A DNA stretch of 37,083 nt from Neorhizobium sp. SHOUNA12A (GTDB lineage Bacteria > Pseudomonadota > Alphaproteobacteria > Rhizobiales > Rhizobiaceae), in the NCBI RefSeq assembly GCF_023006505.1, contig NZ_JALBGV010000060.1:1-37083 (forward strand), given 5' to 3'. The translations under genes and the position numbers were made by a program. How positions within the stretch are numbered: position 1 is the stretch's first letter; each line of letters begins with the position of its first letter. This document shows, in pieces, positions 15,850-24,514 of this stretch. The notes below the pieces were generated by a model. The model had not been told where the DNA came from and ran no database searches. It saw only the letters and a program-made list of their open reading frames with translations.

Positions 15850-16824
15850 TTATTCGCTTGTCATGCCCTGGAACGGCCTCACCTCGCGGCCTGGCATGAA
15901 GATGCCGAGGCGCTTGATTTCCCATTCGAGCTTAATGCTGGAATGTTCGAAAACTCGCTGGCGGATGGTCTCACCGAGATATTCGAGGTCGTAACCGCTG
16001 GCGTAGCCGATATTGATCATGAAATTGCAATGCAGCGACGACATCTGCGCGCCGCCGCTGACCAACCCGCGGCAGCCTGCCTCGTCGATCAGCTTCCAGG
16101 CGGAATGGCCTTCCGGGTTCTTGAAGGTCGAACCGCCGGTCTTTTCCTTGATCGGCTGCACCGTCTCGCGATGCTGACGCACGGCATCCATCTCGGCGCG
16201 GATCTTTGCCCGCTCCTCGGGATATCCTTCGAAGACCGCGTGGGTAAAGATCATGTCCGCCGGAACCGAGGAATGGCGATAGCTGTAGCCCATCTCGGCA
16301 GTCGAGAAGACATGCGTGCCACCCTTGCGGTCGACGGCATGCACCTCGATGACGCGCCCGGCCGTCTCGCCGCCATTCGCGCCGGCATTCATGCGCAGGG
16401 CTCCGCCGATCGAGCCGGGGATGCCGTAATAGAAGGCGAAACCGCCGATGCCGTTGTCCATCGCCATCGCGGCAATGTGCTTGTCGGGGCAGATCGCACC
16501 GGCCTTGATACGGTTGTCGCCGACGAGATCGACCCCGCCGAACCCCTTGGCCGAGAGGCGCAGAACGACGCCTGGAATGCCTCCGTCGCGGACGAGCAGG
16601 TTCGAACCGACGCCGACTACCGTCAGCGGCACTTCTTCCGGCAGGATCTGCAGGAAAGTCACGAGGTCGTCGACGTCATGGGGCTGGAACATCAGTTCGG
16701 CGAGGCCGCCGGCCTGGAACCAGGTGACGCGATCCATCGGCGCATCCGGCGTCAGCCTTCCGCGCAGTTTGTTGACGTCATCCCCCAACGACGCCAGAAG
16801 CTTTTCCCCGTTCACCTGTTTCAT
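15850..16824 (-). CDS. murB: UDP-N-acetylenolpyruvoylglucosamine reductase MurB
   Basis: MurB reduces UDP-GlcNAc-enolpyruvate to UDP-MurNAc with NADPH and FAD. The 324-residue protein has the FAD-binding segments TWFQAGGLAELMFQP, VVGVGSNLLVRDGGIPGVVLRL and YGIPGSIGGALRMNAGANGGET, and the substrate site KTGGSTFKNPEG, whose serine is the proton donor. The short form without the extra tyrosine loop is typical of type II MurB. ATG at 16824 lies three bases after the murC stop, so the pair is co-translated. It is the last gene of the upper mur block: downstream there is a 238-base gap before the aqpZ ATG, with only a small hairpin (15819-15832) and no clear T-run, so how the transcript ends is not clear. 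Confidence 0.97.
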   Translation of the reverse strand: MKQVNGEKLLASLGDDVNKLRGRLTPDAPMDRVTWFQAGGLAELMFQPHDVDDLVTFLQILPEEVPLTVVGVGSNLLVRDGGIPGVVLRLSAKGFGGVDLVGDNRIKAGAICPDKHIAAMAMDNGIGGFAFYYGIPGSIGGALRMNAGANGGETAGRVIEVHAVDRKGGTHVFSTAEMGYSYRHSSVPADMIFTHAVFEGYPEERAKIRAEMDAVRQHRETVQPIKEKTGGSTFKNPEGHSAWKLIDEAGCRGLVSGGAQMSSLHCNFMINIGYASGYDLEYLGETIRQRVFEHSSIKLEWEIKRLGIFMPGREVRPFQGMTSE

Positions 16825-16827
16825 TTC

Positions 16828-18237
16828 CTACTGTCCCGATATGCTTTCCAGTTCCTTCGGCAATGCCGCAGCCCACTGTGTGATATTGCCCGCCCCCAGA
16901 AGAACCACGAAATCACCCGGTTTCGCAATGCCCGACACAATCGAAGCGAGTTCCGTCGGCGATGCCATGTATCTAGCGTCGCGATGGCCGCCCGAACGGA
17001 TGCGGGAAACCAGCGCTTCCGAATTGGCCCCGTCGATCGCTTCTTCGCCGGCGGCGTAGACTGGCGCCAGTATGATGCTATCGGCATCGTTGAAGCAATT
17101 GGCGAAATCCTCGAACAAGCTCGACAGACGCGTATAACGATGCGGCTGGTGCACCGCGATGATGCGGCCCTGGCACGATTCGCGGGCGGCGCGAAGCACC
17201 GCCTTGATCTCCACCGGATGGTGACCGTAGTCGTCGAAGATCGAAACGCCGTTCCAGGTACCGGTCAGCGTGAAGCGCCGCTTGACGCCGCTGAAATTGG
17301 CGAGCCCCTTGCGGATATCCTCTTCCGAAATGCCGAGCCGGTTGGCGACCGCGATCGCGGCGGTGGCATTGGAAATGTTGTGGCGTCCGGGCATCGGCAG
17401 CGCCAGGTCCTTGAACTGGAATACCCGGCCGGTGCGGCGGCGGCGAATTTCCACGTCGAAGATCGATTTGGTGCCTTCCATCCGCACATTCGAGAAACGC
17501 GCATCCGCCTGCGGGTTTTCGCCATAGGTGACGATCTTGCGATCCTCGATGCGACTGACCAGAGCCTGCACTTCCGGATGGTCGAGGCAGAGCACGCCGA
17601 ACCCATAGAACGGCACGTTTTCGACGAACTGCCGGAAGGCGGCACGAACGGCGTCGAAATTGCCGTAATGGTCGAGATGTTCGGGATCGATATTGGTGAC
17701 GACGGCGACGTCGGCGGGCAGTTTCAGGAAGGTGCCGTCCGATTCGTCGGCCTCGACCACCATCCACTCGCCCTCGCCCATGCGGGCATTGGTGCCGTAG
17801 GCGTTGATGATGCCGCCGTTGATGACGGTCGGATCGAGATTACCGGCCTCTAGCAGCGCCGCGACCATCGAGGTCGTGGTCGTCTTGCCATGCGTGCCGC
17901 CGATGGCGATCGCGTTGCGGAAGCGCATCAGCTCGGCGAGCATTTCGGCGCGGCGGACGATCGGCAGCGATTTTTCGCGCGCGGCCATCAGTTCCGGATT
18001 GTTCTTCTTGATCGCGGTCGAGACGACGACCACCTCGGAATCGCCGATATTCTCGGCCTGGTGGCCGACGAAGACCGGAATGCCCTTGTCGCGCAGGCGC
18101 TGGACATTGGCGCCGTCGGCCTGGTCGGATCCCTGGACCTTGTGGCCAAGATTATGCAGCACCTCGGCGATACCGCTCATGCCGATACCGCCGATGCCGA
18201 TGAAATGAACGAGCCCTATGGCCTTCGGCATCTTCAT
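16828..18237 (-). CDS. murC: UDP-N-acetylmuramate--L-alanine ligase MurC
   Basis: MurC adds L-alanine to UDP-MurNAc, the first amino-acid step. The 469-residue length is normal. The UDP-binding Rossmann start is LVHFIGIGGIGMSGIAEVL (about 9-27), the ATP loop is GGTHGKTTT (113-121), the central domain holds EADESDGTFLKLP and NIDPEHLDHYGNFD, and the C-terminal domain has FDDYGHHPVEIKAVL and HQPHRYTR. The ATG at 18237 overlaps the murG stop in ATGA, so translation is coupled. The GxHGKT form with histidine is usual for MurC and separates it from MurD, MurE and MurF nearby. Confidence 0.98.
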   Translation of the reverse strand: MKMPKAIGLVHFIGIGGIGMSGIAEVLHNLGHKVQGSDQADGANVQRLRDKGIPVFVGHQAENIGDSEVVVVSTAIKKNNPELMAAREKSLPIVRRAEMLAELMRFRNAIAIGGTHGKTTTTSMVAALLEAGNLDPTVINGGIINAYGTNARMGEGEWMVVEADESDGTFLKLPADVAVVTNIDPEHLDHYGNFDAVRAAFRQFVENVPFYGFGVLCLDHPEVQALVSRIEDRKIVTYGENPQADARFSNVRMEGTKSIFDVEIRRRRTGRVFQFKDLALPMPGRHNISNATAAIAVANRLGISEEDIRKGLANFSGVKRRFTLTGTWNGVSIFDDYGHHPVEIKAVLRAARESCQGRIIAVHQPHRYTRLSSLFEDFANCFNDADSIILAPVYAAGEEAIDGANSEALVSRIRSGGHRDARYMASPTELASIVSGIAKPGDFVVLLGAGNITQWAAALPKELESISGQ

Positions 18238-19358
18238 GCACGCACTCCCTTAAATTCCGAAATCGATTTCCGCTCCGCGATCGCCACGACCAGATCCGCA
18301 AGCTTGCCGGTTGCATTCGGCCGTCCGGCGGACTTGGCAGCCGCTGCCATTCTTTCGAGCTTATCCGGATCCTTCATCGCACCCGAAATGATCGCGGCAA
18401 GCTTTTCCGGCGACAGATCCGACTGCTGCACAACCTTTGCGCCGCCGGTCGCCACCAGCGCCTCGGCATTGGCTGCCTGGTCGTGATCCAGAGCATGCGG
18501 GTAAGGCACGAGAATGGCCGGCCGGCCGATCACCGCGATTTCCGAGACTGTCGAGGCACCGGAGCGGCAGATGACCAGATGCGCCGCCGCCAGCCGTTCG
18601 GCCATGTCCGAAAAGAAGGACGAGATATCGGCGGGAGCCTTCAGCTTGGCAAAGCAGGAACTGACCCGATCCTTGTCTTCCGGACGCGCCTGCTGGGTAA
18701 CGACGACGCGGTCACGCTCGGACTGGTCGAGCAGGCTGAGCGCCGTCGGCACGGCCGAGGAGAAGAACTGCGCGCCCTGGCTGCCGCCGAAGACGACCAG
18801 CCGGAATGGATCGTCGCCACGGGATGCGACATAGGGAATATTGGAGGCCGCAAGCACGGCCGGACGCACCGGATTGCCCGTCGTGACGGTCTTGTCCGCA
18901 TAGGGACCACTGCCCTCCGGCAGGAAACCGCCGGCGATCGCCTGGACCTTGGCGGCCAGCGCCTTGTTGGCGCGGCCCATCACGGCGTTCTGTTCATGGA
19001 TCATCGTCGGCACGCCCATGGCGGTCGAGGCCATCAGCGGCGGCACGGTCGGGTAGCCGCCGAAACCGACGACGGCGAGCGGCTTCAGGCGGCCGATCAG
19101 GCGGCGGGCGGCCCGCAGGCCCGTCCACAGCTTCCAGCCGGTGCGGGCAAGCGCGATCGGGTTCTTGGATCCGAACGTGGCGGACGGAACGACATGGATT
19201 TCGTCGGCCGGAAACGTGCCAGCGTAGCGCTCGGCCCGGCTGTCGGTGACGAGATGCACGGAATAACCGCGCGCCTTCAGTTCGTGTCCCAGCGCTTCTG
19301 CCGGAAACACATGACCGCCGGTTCCCCCGGCGGCTAGCAATATGATGCCCTTGGTCAT
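18234..19358 (-). CDS. murG: UDP-GlcNAc:lipid I N-acetylglucosamine transferase MurG
   Basis: MurG transfers GlcNAc from UDP-GlcNAc to lipid I on the inner face of the membrane, giving lipid II. The 374 residues match the family. The first glycine loop is AAGGTGGHVFPAEAL (about 9-23), the second is GFGGYPTVPPLMAS near residue 100, then HEQNAVMGRANKAL, the third loop FGGSQGAQFFS, and the nucleotide-binding end ICRSGASTVSEIAVIGRPAILVPYPHALDHDQAANAEALV. ATG at 19358 lies seven bases after ftsW and the stop overlaps the murC start. No sign of truncation or unusual composition. Confidence 0.98.
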   Translation of the reverse strand: MTKGIILLAAGGTGGHVFPAEALGHELKARGYSVHLVTDSRAERYAGTFPADEIHVVPSATFGSKNPIALARTGWKLWTGLRAARRLIGRLKPLAVVGFGGYPTVPPLMASTAMGVPTMIHEQNAVMGRANKALAAKVQAIAGGFLPEGSGPYADKTVTTGNPVRPAVLAASNIPYVASRGDDPFRLVVFGGSQGAQFFSSAVPTALSLLDQSERDRVVVTQQARPEDKDRVSSCFAKLKAPADISSFFSDMAERLAAAHLVICRSGASTVSEIAVIGRPAILVPYPHALDHDQAANAEALVATGGAKVVQQSDLSPEKLAAIISGAMKDPDKLERMAAAAKSAGRPNATGKLADLVVAIAERKSISEFKGVRA

Positions 19359-19365
19359 TGGACTT

Positions 19366-20520
19366 TTACTCCGCGGGTACGCCCTGGGCGACCCGGAACA
19401 GGCTCCGCTCCTGCGCTCGCTTCTCCGGACGATGGCGGGTCAGCGCCAGGATGAAGCCTGCAGTGATGCAGATCGCGATCATCGAGGAGCCGCCATAGGA
19501 GATCAAGGGGAGCGTCATGCCCTTGGCCGGCATGAGTTCGAGATTGACGCCGATATTGATGAGCGACTGCATGCCGATCTGCAGCACGAGGCCAGCGACC
19601 GCAAACCGGTTGAAGTCATTGCGCTCCTTGAAGGCGTGGTTCAGGCCGCGCAGCACGATGAAGGCGAAGATCGCCACCAGTGCCATACAGAAGATAATGC
19701 CGAATTCTTCCGCTGCAACGGAGAACACGAAGTCCGTGTGGCTGTCCGGCAGGATGCGCTTGACGATGCCCTCGCCCGGCCCCTGTCCGAACCAACCACC
19801 CTGCAGGATCGCTTCGTGCGCCGTCTCGATCTGAAAACGGTCGCCCTCGCCGGTCAGGAACTTGTCGAAACGGGCGGTGACGTGCGGCAGCATGTAATAG
19901 GCGGTGACGATGCCACCGGCACCCACGCCGCCGAGCATGACGATCCACAGCCAGGGCATGCCGGCCATGAAGAACATCCCTCCCCAGACAACGCTCGTCA
20001 GAATTGTCTGGCCAAGGTCGGGCTGAGCGACGAGCAGCGCTGCGACGATGCCGAACAAAATGATGGCGAAGAGGTTGCCTGGGATTTCCGGCTGCCGTGC
20101 GTGTTCGGCGAACAGCCAGGCGCAGACGACCACGAAGGCCGGCTTCATGAATTCCGACGGTTGGATCGAGAACATGCCGACGCCGATCCAGCGCCGCGAT
20201 CCCTTGACCTCGACGCCGAAGAACAGCGCCAGCACCATCAGTGCCAGCGCGATGATCAAAAGGACGATGGCAGTGCGGCGCACCTGCCGCGGCGTCAGGA
20301 AGGATAGACCGATCATCACCACCAGCGACGGCAGCAGGAACAGCGCGTGACGTTCGACGAAGTGGAAGCTGTTGAGGCCGATACGCTCGGCCACCGCCGG
20401 CGATGCCGCGAAGGAGAGCATGAAACCGACGCCCATCAGCAATACGAAGGCGACGAGGAAGAAACGGTCGATCGTCCAGAACCAGTCTGCGAGCGGCCCA
20501 CGGTCTGCGCGGCTTACCAT
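19366..20520 (-). CDS. ftsW: Peptidoglycan glycosyltransferase FtsW
   Basis: FtsW is the SEDS-family polymerase that builds septal glycan strands from lipid II together with FtsI. The 384-residue protein begins with a soluble DRGPLADWFWTIDR and then shows ten or so hydrophobic segments. Family motifs are SSFxx-type loops seen here as QPSEFMKPAFVVVCAWLFAEHA (the conserved P-S-E-x-x-K), QPDLGQTILTSVVWGGMFF with the catalytic aspartate, and the terminal region PAKGMTLPLISYGGSSMIAICITAGFILAL. ATG at 20520 is 25 bases after murD. Its place between murD and murG is the standard one. The C-terminus is short and charged. Confidence 0.97.
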   Translation of the reverse strand: MVSRADRGPLADWFWTIDRFFLVAFVLLMGVGFMLSFAASPAVAERIGLNSFHFVERHALFLLPSLVVMIGLSFLTPRQVRRTAIVLLIIALALMVLALFFGVEVKGSRRWIGVGMFSIQPSEFMKPAFVVVCAWLFAEHARQPEIPGNLFAIILFGIVAALLVAQPDLGQTILTSVVWGGMFFMAGMPWLWIVMLGGVGAGGIVTAYYMLPHVTARFDKFLTGEGDRFQIETAHEAILQGGWFGQGPGEGIVKRILPDSHTDFVFSVAAEEFGIIFCMALVAIFAFIVLRGLNHAFKERNDFNRFAVAGLVLQIGMQSLINIGVNLELMPAKGMTLPLISYGGSSMIAICITAGFILALTRHRPEKRAQERSLFRVAQGVPAE

Positions 20521-20545
20521 CTGTCGTTCCCCTTTTCCGTCTCGA

Positions 20546-21943
20546 TCAATCTAAATCGACCAACATCGTGACGCCGTCGAGGCTTGCGACATGGCCGACA
20601 AAGGCATCGCCGCGAACCTCGAAATTCTTGAACTGATCGAAGCTGGCGCAGGCCGGCGACAGCATCACCGCGGACGGTGTCGTGTCGGCTCCTGCATCCG
20701 CTGCGGCATGCGCGACCGCCTTTTCGAGCGTGCCCGAAATTTCGTAGGGCACCGCCTCGCCGAGTGTCGCCGCGAATGCCGGCGCGGCTTCTCCGATCAG
20801 ATAGGCCTTGACGATACGCGGGAAGAGTGGAGCGAGGCTGACTATGCCGCCCTCCTTCGGCAGGCCGCCGGCAATCCAGTAGATCCGGTCGTAGCTGGAG
20901 AGCGCGGGCGCTGCCGCATCCGCATTGGTCGCCTTCGAATCGTTGACGAACACCACCTGGGTTCGGCGCCCGACCGGCTGCATCCGGTGCTTCAGGCCCG
21001 GGAAGGATCTCAGCCCCGCGCGGATCTCGTCCTTCGATACGCCGACCGCCAGGCAGGCTGCGATGGCCGCCGCCGCGTTCTGGGCGTTGTGGCTGCCCTT
21101 GAGCGTCTGGATGCCGTCGAGATCGACGAGCAGCGACGTCGCGCCGCCATGCGCCTCGATGATCCGGCTGCCTTCGGCATAGAGGCCATCGGCAACGACG
21201 ACCCGCTTGGAAATCCGGCGCACCGCGACACTGGCCCGTCCGACGCGGTCGGCGATGAGGGCGCAGAACGAATCGTCGACGCCGATCACGGCGGTCCGGC
21301 TGCCGGCGACCAGCCGTTCCTTGACGTCGGCGTAATGCTGCATGGTGCCGTGGCGATCGAGATGATCGGGCGTCAGGTTGAGCAGGATGCCGGCCGTGGG
21401 GTTGAGCGTCGGCGCCAGATCGATCTGGTAGGACGAGCATTCGACGACGAAATAGCGCTCGGACTTCGGCGGATCGAGCGTCAGGATCGCAGTGCCGATA
21501 TTGCCGCCGAGCTGGGTGTCGCGGCCGCTTGATCTCAGGATATGAGCGATCAGCGCCGTGGTCGTCGATTTGCCGTTGGTGCCGGTAATCGCGATGAACG
21601 GGCAATCTGGCGCATGCGCCCGGCGCTCGCGCACGAAAAGCTCGACATCGCCGATGATCTCGACGCCGGCGGCGCGCGCAAGGTCGACGCTCCAATGGGG
21701 TTTCGGATGGGTTAGCGGCACACCCGGCGACAGCACGAAGGCGGCCTGGACAGACCAGTCGATGCCGCGCAGGTCGGCGGTCGAAATCCCCTCGGCCGTC
21801 GCCTTGGCGACGCTGTCGGGATTGTCGTCCCAGGCGATGACCTTGGCGCCGCCGGCGACCAGGGCTTTGGCCGTGGCCAATCCGGAGCCGCCAAGCCCGA
21901 ACAGCGCGACCGGCTTGTCCCTGAATGTGGTGACCGCGATCAT
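20546..21943 (-). CDS. murD: UDP-N-acetylmuramoylalanine--D-glutamate ligase MurD
   Basis: MurD adds D-glutamate to UDP-MurNAc-L-Ala. The ATG at 21943 gives 465 residues starting MIAVTTFRDKPVALFGLGGSG; the longer open frame to 21988 would run into mraY and has no family match. The N-terminal Rossmann motif GLGGSGLATAKAL, the ATP loop AITGTNGKSTTTAL (about 118-131), NLTPDHLDRHGTMQHY and the C-terminal VFVNDSKATNADAAAPAL and SPACASFDQFKNFEVRG are all present. It begins seven bases after the mraY stop and is followed by ftsW after 25 bases. All catalytic segments seem intact. Confidence 0.97.
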   Translation of the reverse strand: MIAVTTFRDKPVALFGLGGSGLATAKALVAGGAKVIAWDDNPDSVAKATAEGISTADLRGIDWSVQAAFVLSPGVPLTHPKPHWSVDLARAAGVEIIGDVELFVRERRAHAPDCPFIAITGTNGKSTTTALIAHILRSSGRDTQLGGNIGTAILTLDPPKSERYFVVECSSYQIDLAPTLNPTAGILLNLTPDHLDRHGTMQHYADVKERLVAGSRTAVIGVDDSFCALIADRVGRASVAVRRISKRVVVADGLYAEGSRIIEAHGGATSLLVDLDGIQTLKGSHNAQNAAAAIAACLAVGVSKDEIRAGLRSFPGLKHRMQPVGRRTQVVFVNDSKATNADAAAPALSSYDRIYWIAGGLPKEGGIVSLAPLFPRIVKAYLIGEAAPAFAATLGEAVPYEISGTLEKAVAHAAADAGADTTPSAVMLSPACASFDQFKNFEVRGDAFVGHVASLDGVTMLVDLD

Positions 21944-21950
21944 CGCCCTA

Positions 21951-23054
21951 TCACCGCAGCTTGAGCGTCGAAAGGCCGAGCATGGCAAGGCCGACCGCGA
22001 TGATCCAGAAGCGGATCACCACCTGGCTTTCCGTCCAGCCGAGCTTTTCGAAATGGTGGTGGATCGGCGCCATCAGGAAGACGCGCCGGCCGGTCATCTT
22101 GAAGAAGCCGACCTGGATGATCACCGACAGCGTCTCCATCACGAACAGGCCGCCGATGATCGCCATGACGATCTCGTGCTTGGTGGCGACGGCAACGGAG
22201 CCGATCAGGCCGCCGAGCGCCAGCGATCCGGTATCGCCCATGAAGATGGCCGCCGGCGGCGCGTTGAACCAGAGAAAGCCGAGACCCGCCCCGATCACCG
22301 CTCCCAGAATGACGGCAAGCTCACCGGTGCCGGGCACGAAATTGATCTGCAGATATCCCGCAAACACCGAGTTACCGGCAAGATAGGCAATGACGCCGAA
22401 CGAGGCCGCGGCGATCATGACAGGCCCGATCGCCAGCCCATCAAGTCCGTCTGTCAGGTTCACCGCATTGCCGGCGGCAACGATGACGAAACCGCCGAAC
22501 AGGACGAAAAAGATGCCGAGATTGATGAACAGGTCCTTGAAGAACGGGAAGGCGACCGAGGTGCCGAGCGTCGGATTGCCCGACTGACCGGTCGCGAGCG
22601 CCACCCGCATCATGAAGAAGACGGCGATCCCGGCGATCACGAACTCGATGCCGAGACGCGCCTTGCCGGAAAACCCCTTGTCGGTCTGCTTGGTGACTTT
22701 CAGATAGTCGTCATAAAAGCCGATTGCGCCGAAACCCAGCGTGACGAGCAGGGTCGCCACCACGTAGACGTTCGAAAGATCGGCCCACAGCAGCGATCCG
22801 CCGACGATGCCGGCGAGAATCATCAGTCCACCCATGGTCGGCGTGCCGGCCTTCTTGAAATGGGTCTGCGGCCCATCGGCGCGGATCGGCTGTCCCTTGC
22901 CCTGGCGCAGGCGGAGCGATGCAATGATCATCGGTCCGAACAGGAAGACGATCAGCGCAGACGTGAACAGAGCTGCACCCGTCCTGAAGGTGATGTACCG
23001 GAACAGGTTGAAAAATTGGACTTTGTCCGCCAGTTCTACAAGCCAGATCAGCAT
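21951..23054 (-). CDS. mraY: Phospho-N-acetylmuramoyl-pentapeptide-transferase MraY
   Basis: MraY moves the phospho-MurNAc-pentapeptide from UDP to undecaprenyl phosphate to give lipid I in the inner membrane. The 367-residue protein has about ten membrane spans. The conserved elements are QPIRADGPQTHFKKAGTPTMGGLMI (the cytoplasmic loop after the second span), FYDDYLKV with the DD pair that binds the metal, NAVNLTDGLDGLAIG, FLWFNAPPAAIFMGDTGSLALGG, and the HHH-containing APIHHHFEKLGW. The ATG at 23054 lies 29 bases after murF, and the stop is seven bases before murD. A typical member in every visible respect. Confidence 0.98.
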   Translation of the reverse strand: MLIWLVELADKVQFFNLFRYITFRTGAALFTSALIVFLFGPMIIASLRLRQGKGQPIRADGPQTHFKKAGTPTMGGLMILAGIVGGSLLWADLSNVYVVATLLVTLGFGAIGFYDDYLKVTKQTDKGFSGKARLGIEFVIAGIAVFFMMRVALATGQSGNPTLGTSVAFPFFKDLFINLGIFFVLFGGFVIVAAGNAVNLTDGLDGLAIGPVMIAAASFGVIAYLAGNSVFAGYLQINFVPGTGELAVILGAVIGAGLGFLWFNAPPAAIFMGDTGSLALGGLIGSVAVATKHEIVMAIIGGLFVMETLSVIIQVGFFKMTGRRVFLMAPIHHHFEKLGWTESQVVIRFWIIAVGLAMLGLSTLKLR

Positions 23055-23083
23055 TCAGCGCCCTTTCCAGAAGCCCGTCTCAA

Positions 23084-24514
23084 TTAGTGGCGCTCCGTGT
23101 CGGAGAATGCCGGGTAGTTGTCAATAAGCGCGGCGACGATCTTGCCGAAACCGATGCCAAGCGAAGATTTCACCATCACCACGTCGCCCGGGATCACCGA
23201 GCGCACCACGAATTCGGCAAGGTCCGCAGTCTTTTCGTAATATTGCACGTCGACGCTATCGGGCAGCGCATCGCGCAGCGCTGCCATTTCCGCACCCGCC
23301 AGCCAGACATGTTCGATACCGGCGGCGAGCAGCGGACCCGCCAGTTCCTCATGCACCTTGGCGGAGAATTCACCCATTTCCAGCATGTCGCCGAGCACCG
23401 CGATCCGCCGGCCGGTCAGGTCCGGCGTCGCGGATGCGAGAAGTGCGATTGCCGCCCGCATCGAGGCAGGGTTGGCGTTGTAGCTCTCGTCGATCAGCGT
23501 CAGATGGCCTTCGCCGATGCCGAGGCGGTGGCGTTCGCCCCTGCCCTTGACCGGCTTCAGCGCCGCAAGCGCCGCCATGGCGCCGGCCATGTCCGCGCCG
23601 ACCAGCAGGCAAGCGCCGAGAACCGCCATGGCGTTTTCGGCGATATGCCGGCCGGGGGCGCCGATATGGACTTCCGACGTCTCGCCGTTCAGCACCGCCC
23701 AGACGACCGAGTTTTCCCCGTTGCCTTCAAAGTCCGCCAGCCGGAAATCCGCCTTGGCATGCTGGCCGAAAGTGTGGATGTGCGAGACACCCGCCTCCTG
23801 CGCCTTTTTCTGAAGAAAGCCGAACTGCTTGATGTCGCGATTGAGGATCGCCGAACCGCCGGGCTCCAGACCTTCAAAGATCTCGGCCTTGGCGGCGGCA
23901 ATCTCCTCGAGATTCTTGAAATGGCCGAGATGGGCCGCGGCGATCGTGGTGATCATCGCCACATGTGGGCGCACCATCTTCACCAGCGGGCGGATCTCGT
24001 CCGGATGGTTCATGCCGATCTCGAAGACGCCGAAGTCGCAATCGGCAGGCATGCGGGCGAGCGTCAGCGGCACGCCCCAGTGGTTGTTGAAGGAGGCGAC
24101 GGCCGCATGCACCTTGCCGGACGGTACAAGTGCGTGGCGCAGCATTTCTTTGGTCGTCGTCTTGCCGACCGAACCGGTGATGGCGACGATGCGTGCCCGG
24201 CTGCGCGCACGCGCAACAAGCGCCAGTTTCCCAAGCGCCGCAAGCACGTCTTCGACGACGATCATCGGCACGCTCAGCTTGCCGAGCGCCGGCAATTTCG
24301 ATTCGTTGACGACGATCAGCGTCGCACCGTTGGCGACCGCGAGGCTTGCATAATCATGGCCGTCGACGCGGTCGCCCCTGATGGCGAAGAAGGCTTCTCC
24401 CGGTCCAATCGAACGGCTGTCGATCGAAATGCCGGTAATGCCCGTCGGAAGCGAACCGATCGGGCGGCCGCCCATGGCAGCGGTCAAATCCTCGGAGGTC
24501 CATAGCCAGTTCAC
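23084..24514 (-). CDS. murF: UDP-MurNAc-tripeptide--D-Ala-D-Ala ligase MurF
   Basis: MurF attaches the D-Ala-D-Ala dipeptide made by Ddl to UDP-MurNAc-tripeptide. The start is GTG at 24514 in a GTGA overlap with the murE stop, with AGGAG eight bases before, giving 476 residues. Motifs: GISIDSRSIGPGEAFFAIRGDRVDGHDY (N-terminal substrate domain), AITGSVGKTTTKEML (ATP loop, about 112-126), NNHWGVPLTLARMP, FEIGMNHPDEIRPL, and LIDESYNANPASMRAAI with GDMLEMGEFS in the C-terminal part. Coupled translation with murE fits their consecutive use. It is followed by mraY after 29 bases. Confidence 0.97.
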   Translation of the reverse strand: MNWLWTSEDLTAAMGGRPIGSLPTGITGISIDSRSIGPGEAFFAIRGDRVDGHDYASLAVANGATLIVVNESKLPALGKLSVPMIVVEDVLAALGKLALVARARSRARIVAITGSVGKTTTKEMLRHALVPSGKVHAAVASFNNHWGVPLTLARMPADCDFGVFEIGMNHPDEIRPLVKMVRPHVAMITTIAAAHLGHFKNLEEIAAAKAEIFEGLEPGGSAILNRDIKQFGFLQKKAQEAGVSHIHTFGQHAKADFRLADFEGNGENSVVWAVLNGETSEVHIGAPGRHIAENAMAVLGACLLVGADMAGAMAALAALKPVKGRGERHRLGIGEGHLTLIDESYNANPASMRAAIALLASATPDLTGRRIAVLGDMLEMGEFSAKVHEELAGPLLAAGIEHVWLAGAEMAALRDALPDSVDVQYYEKTADLAEFVVRSVIPGDVVMVKSSLGIGFGKIVAALIDNYPAFSDTERH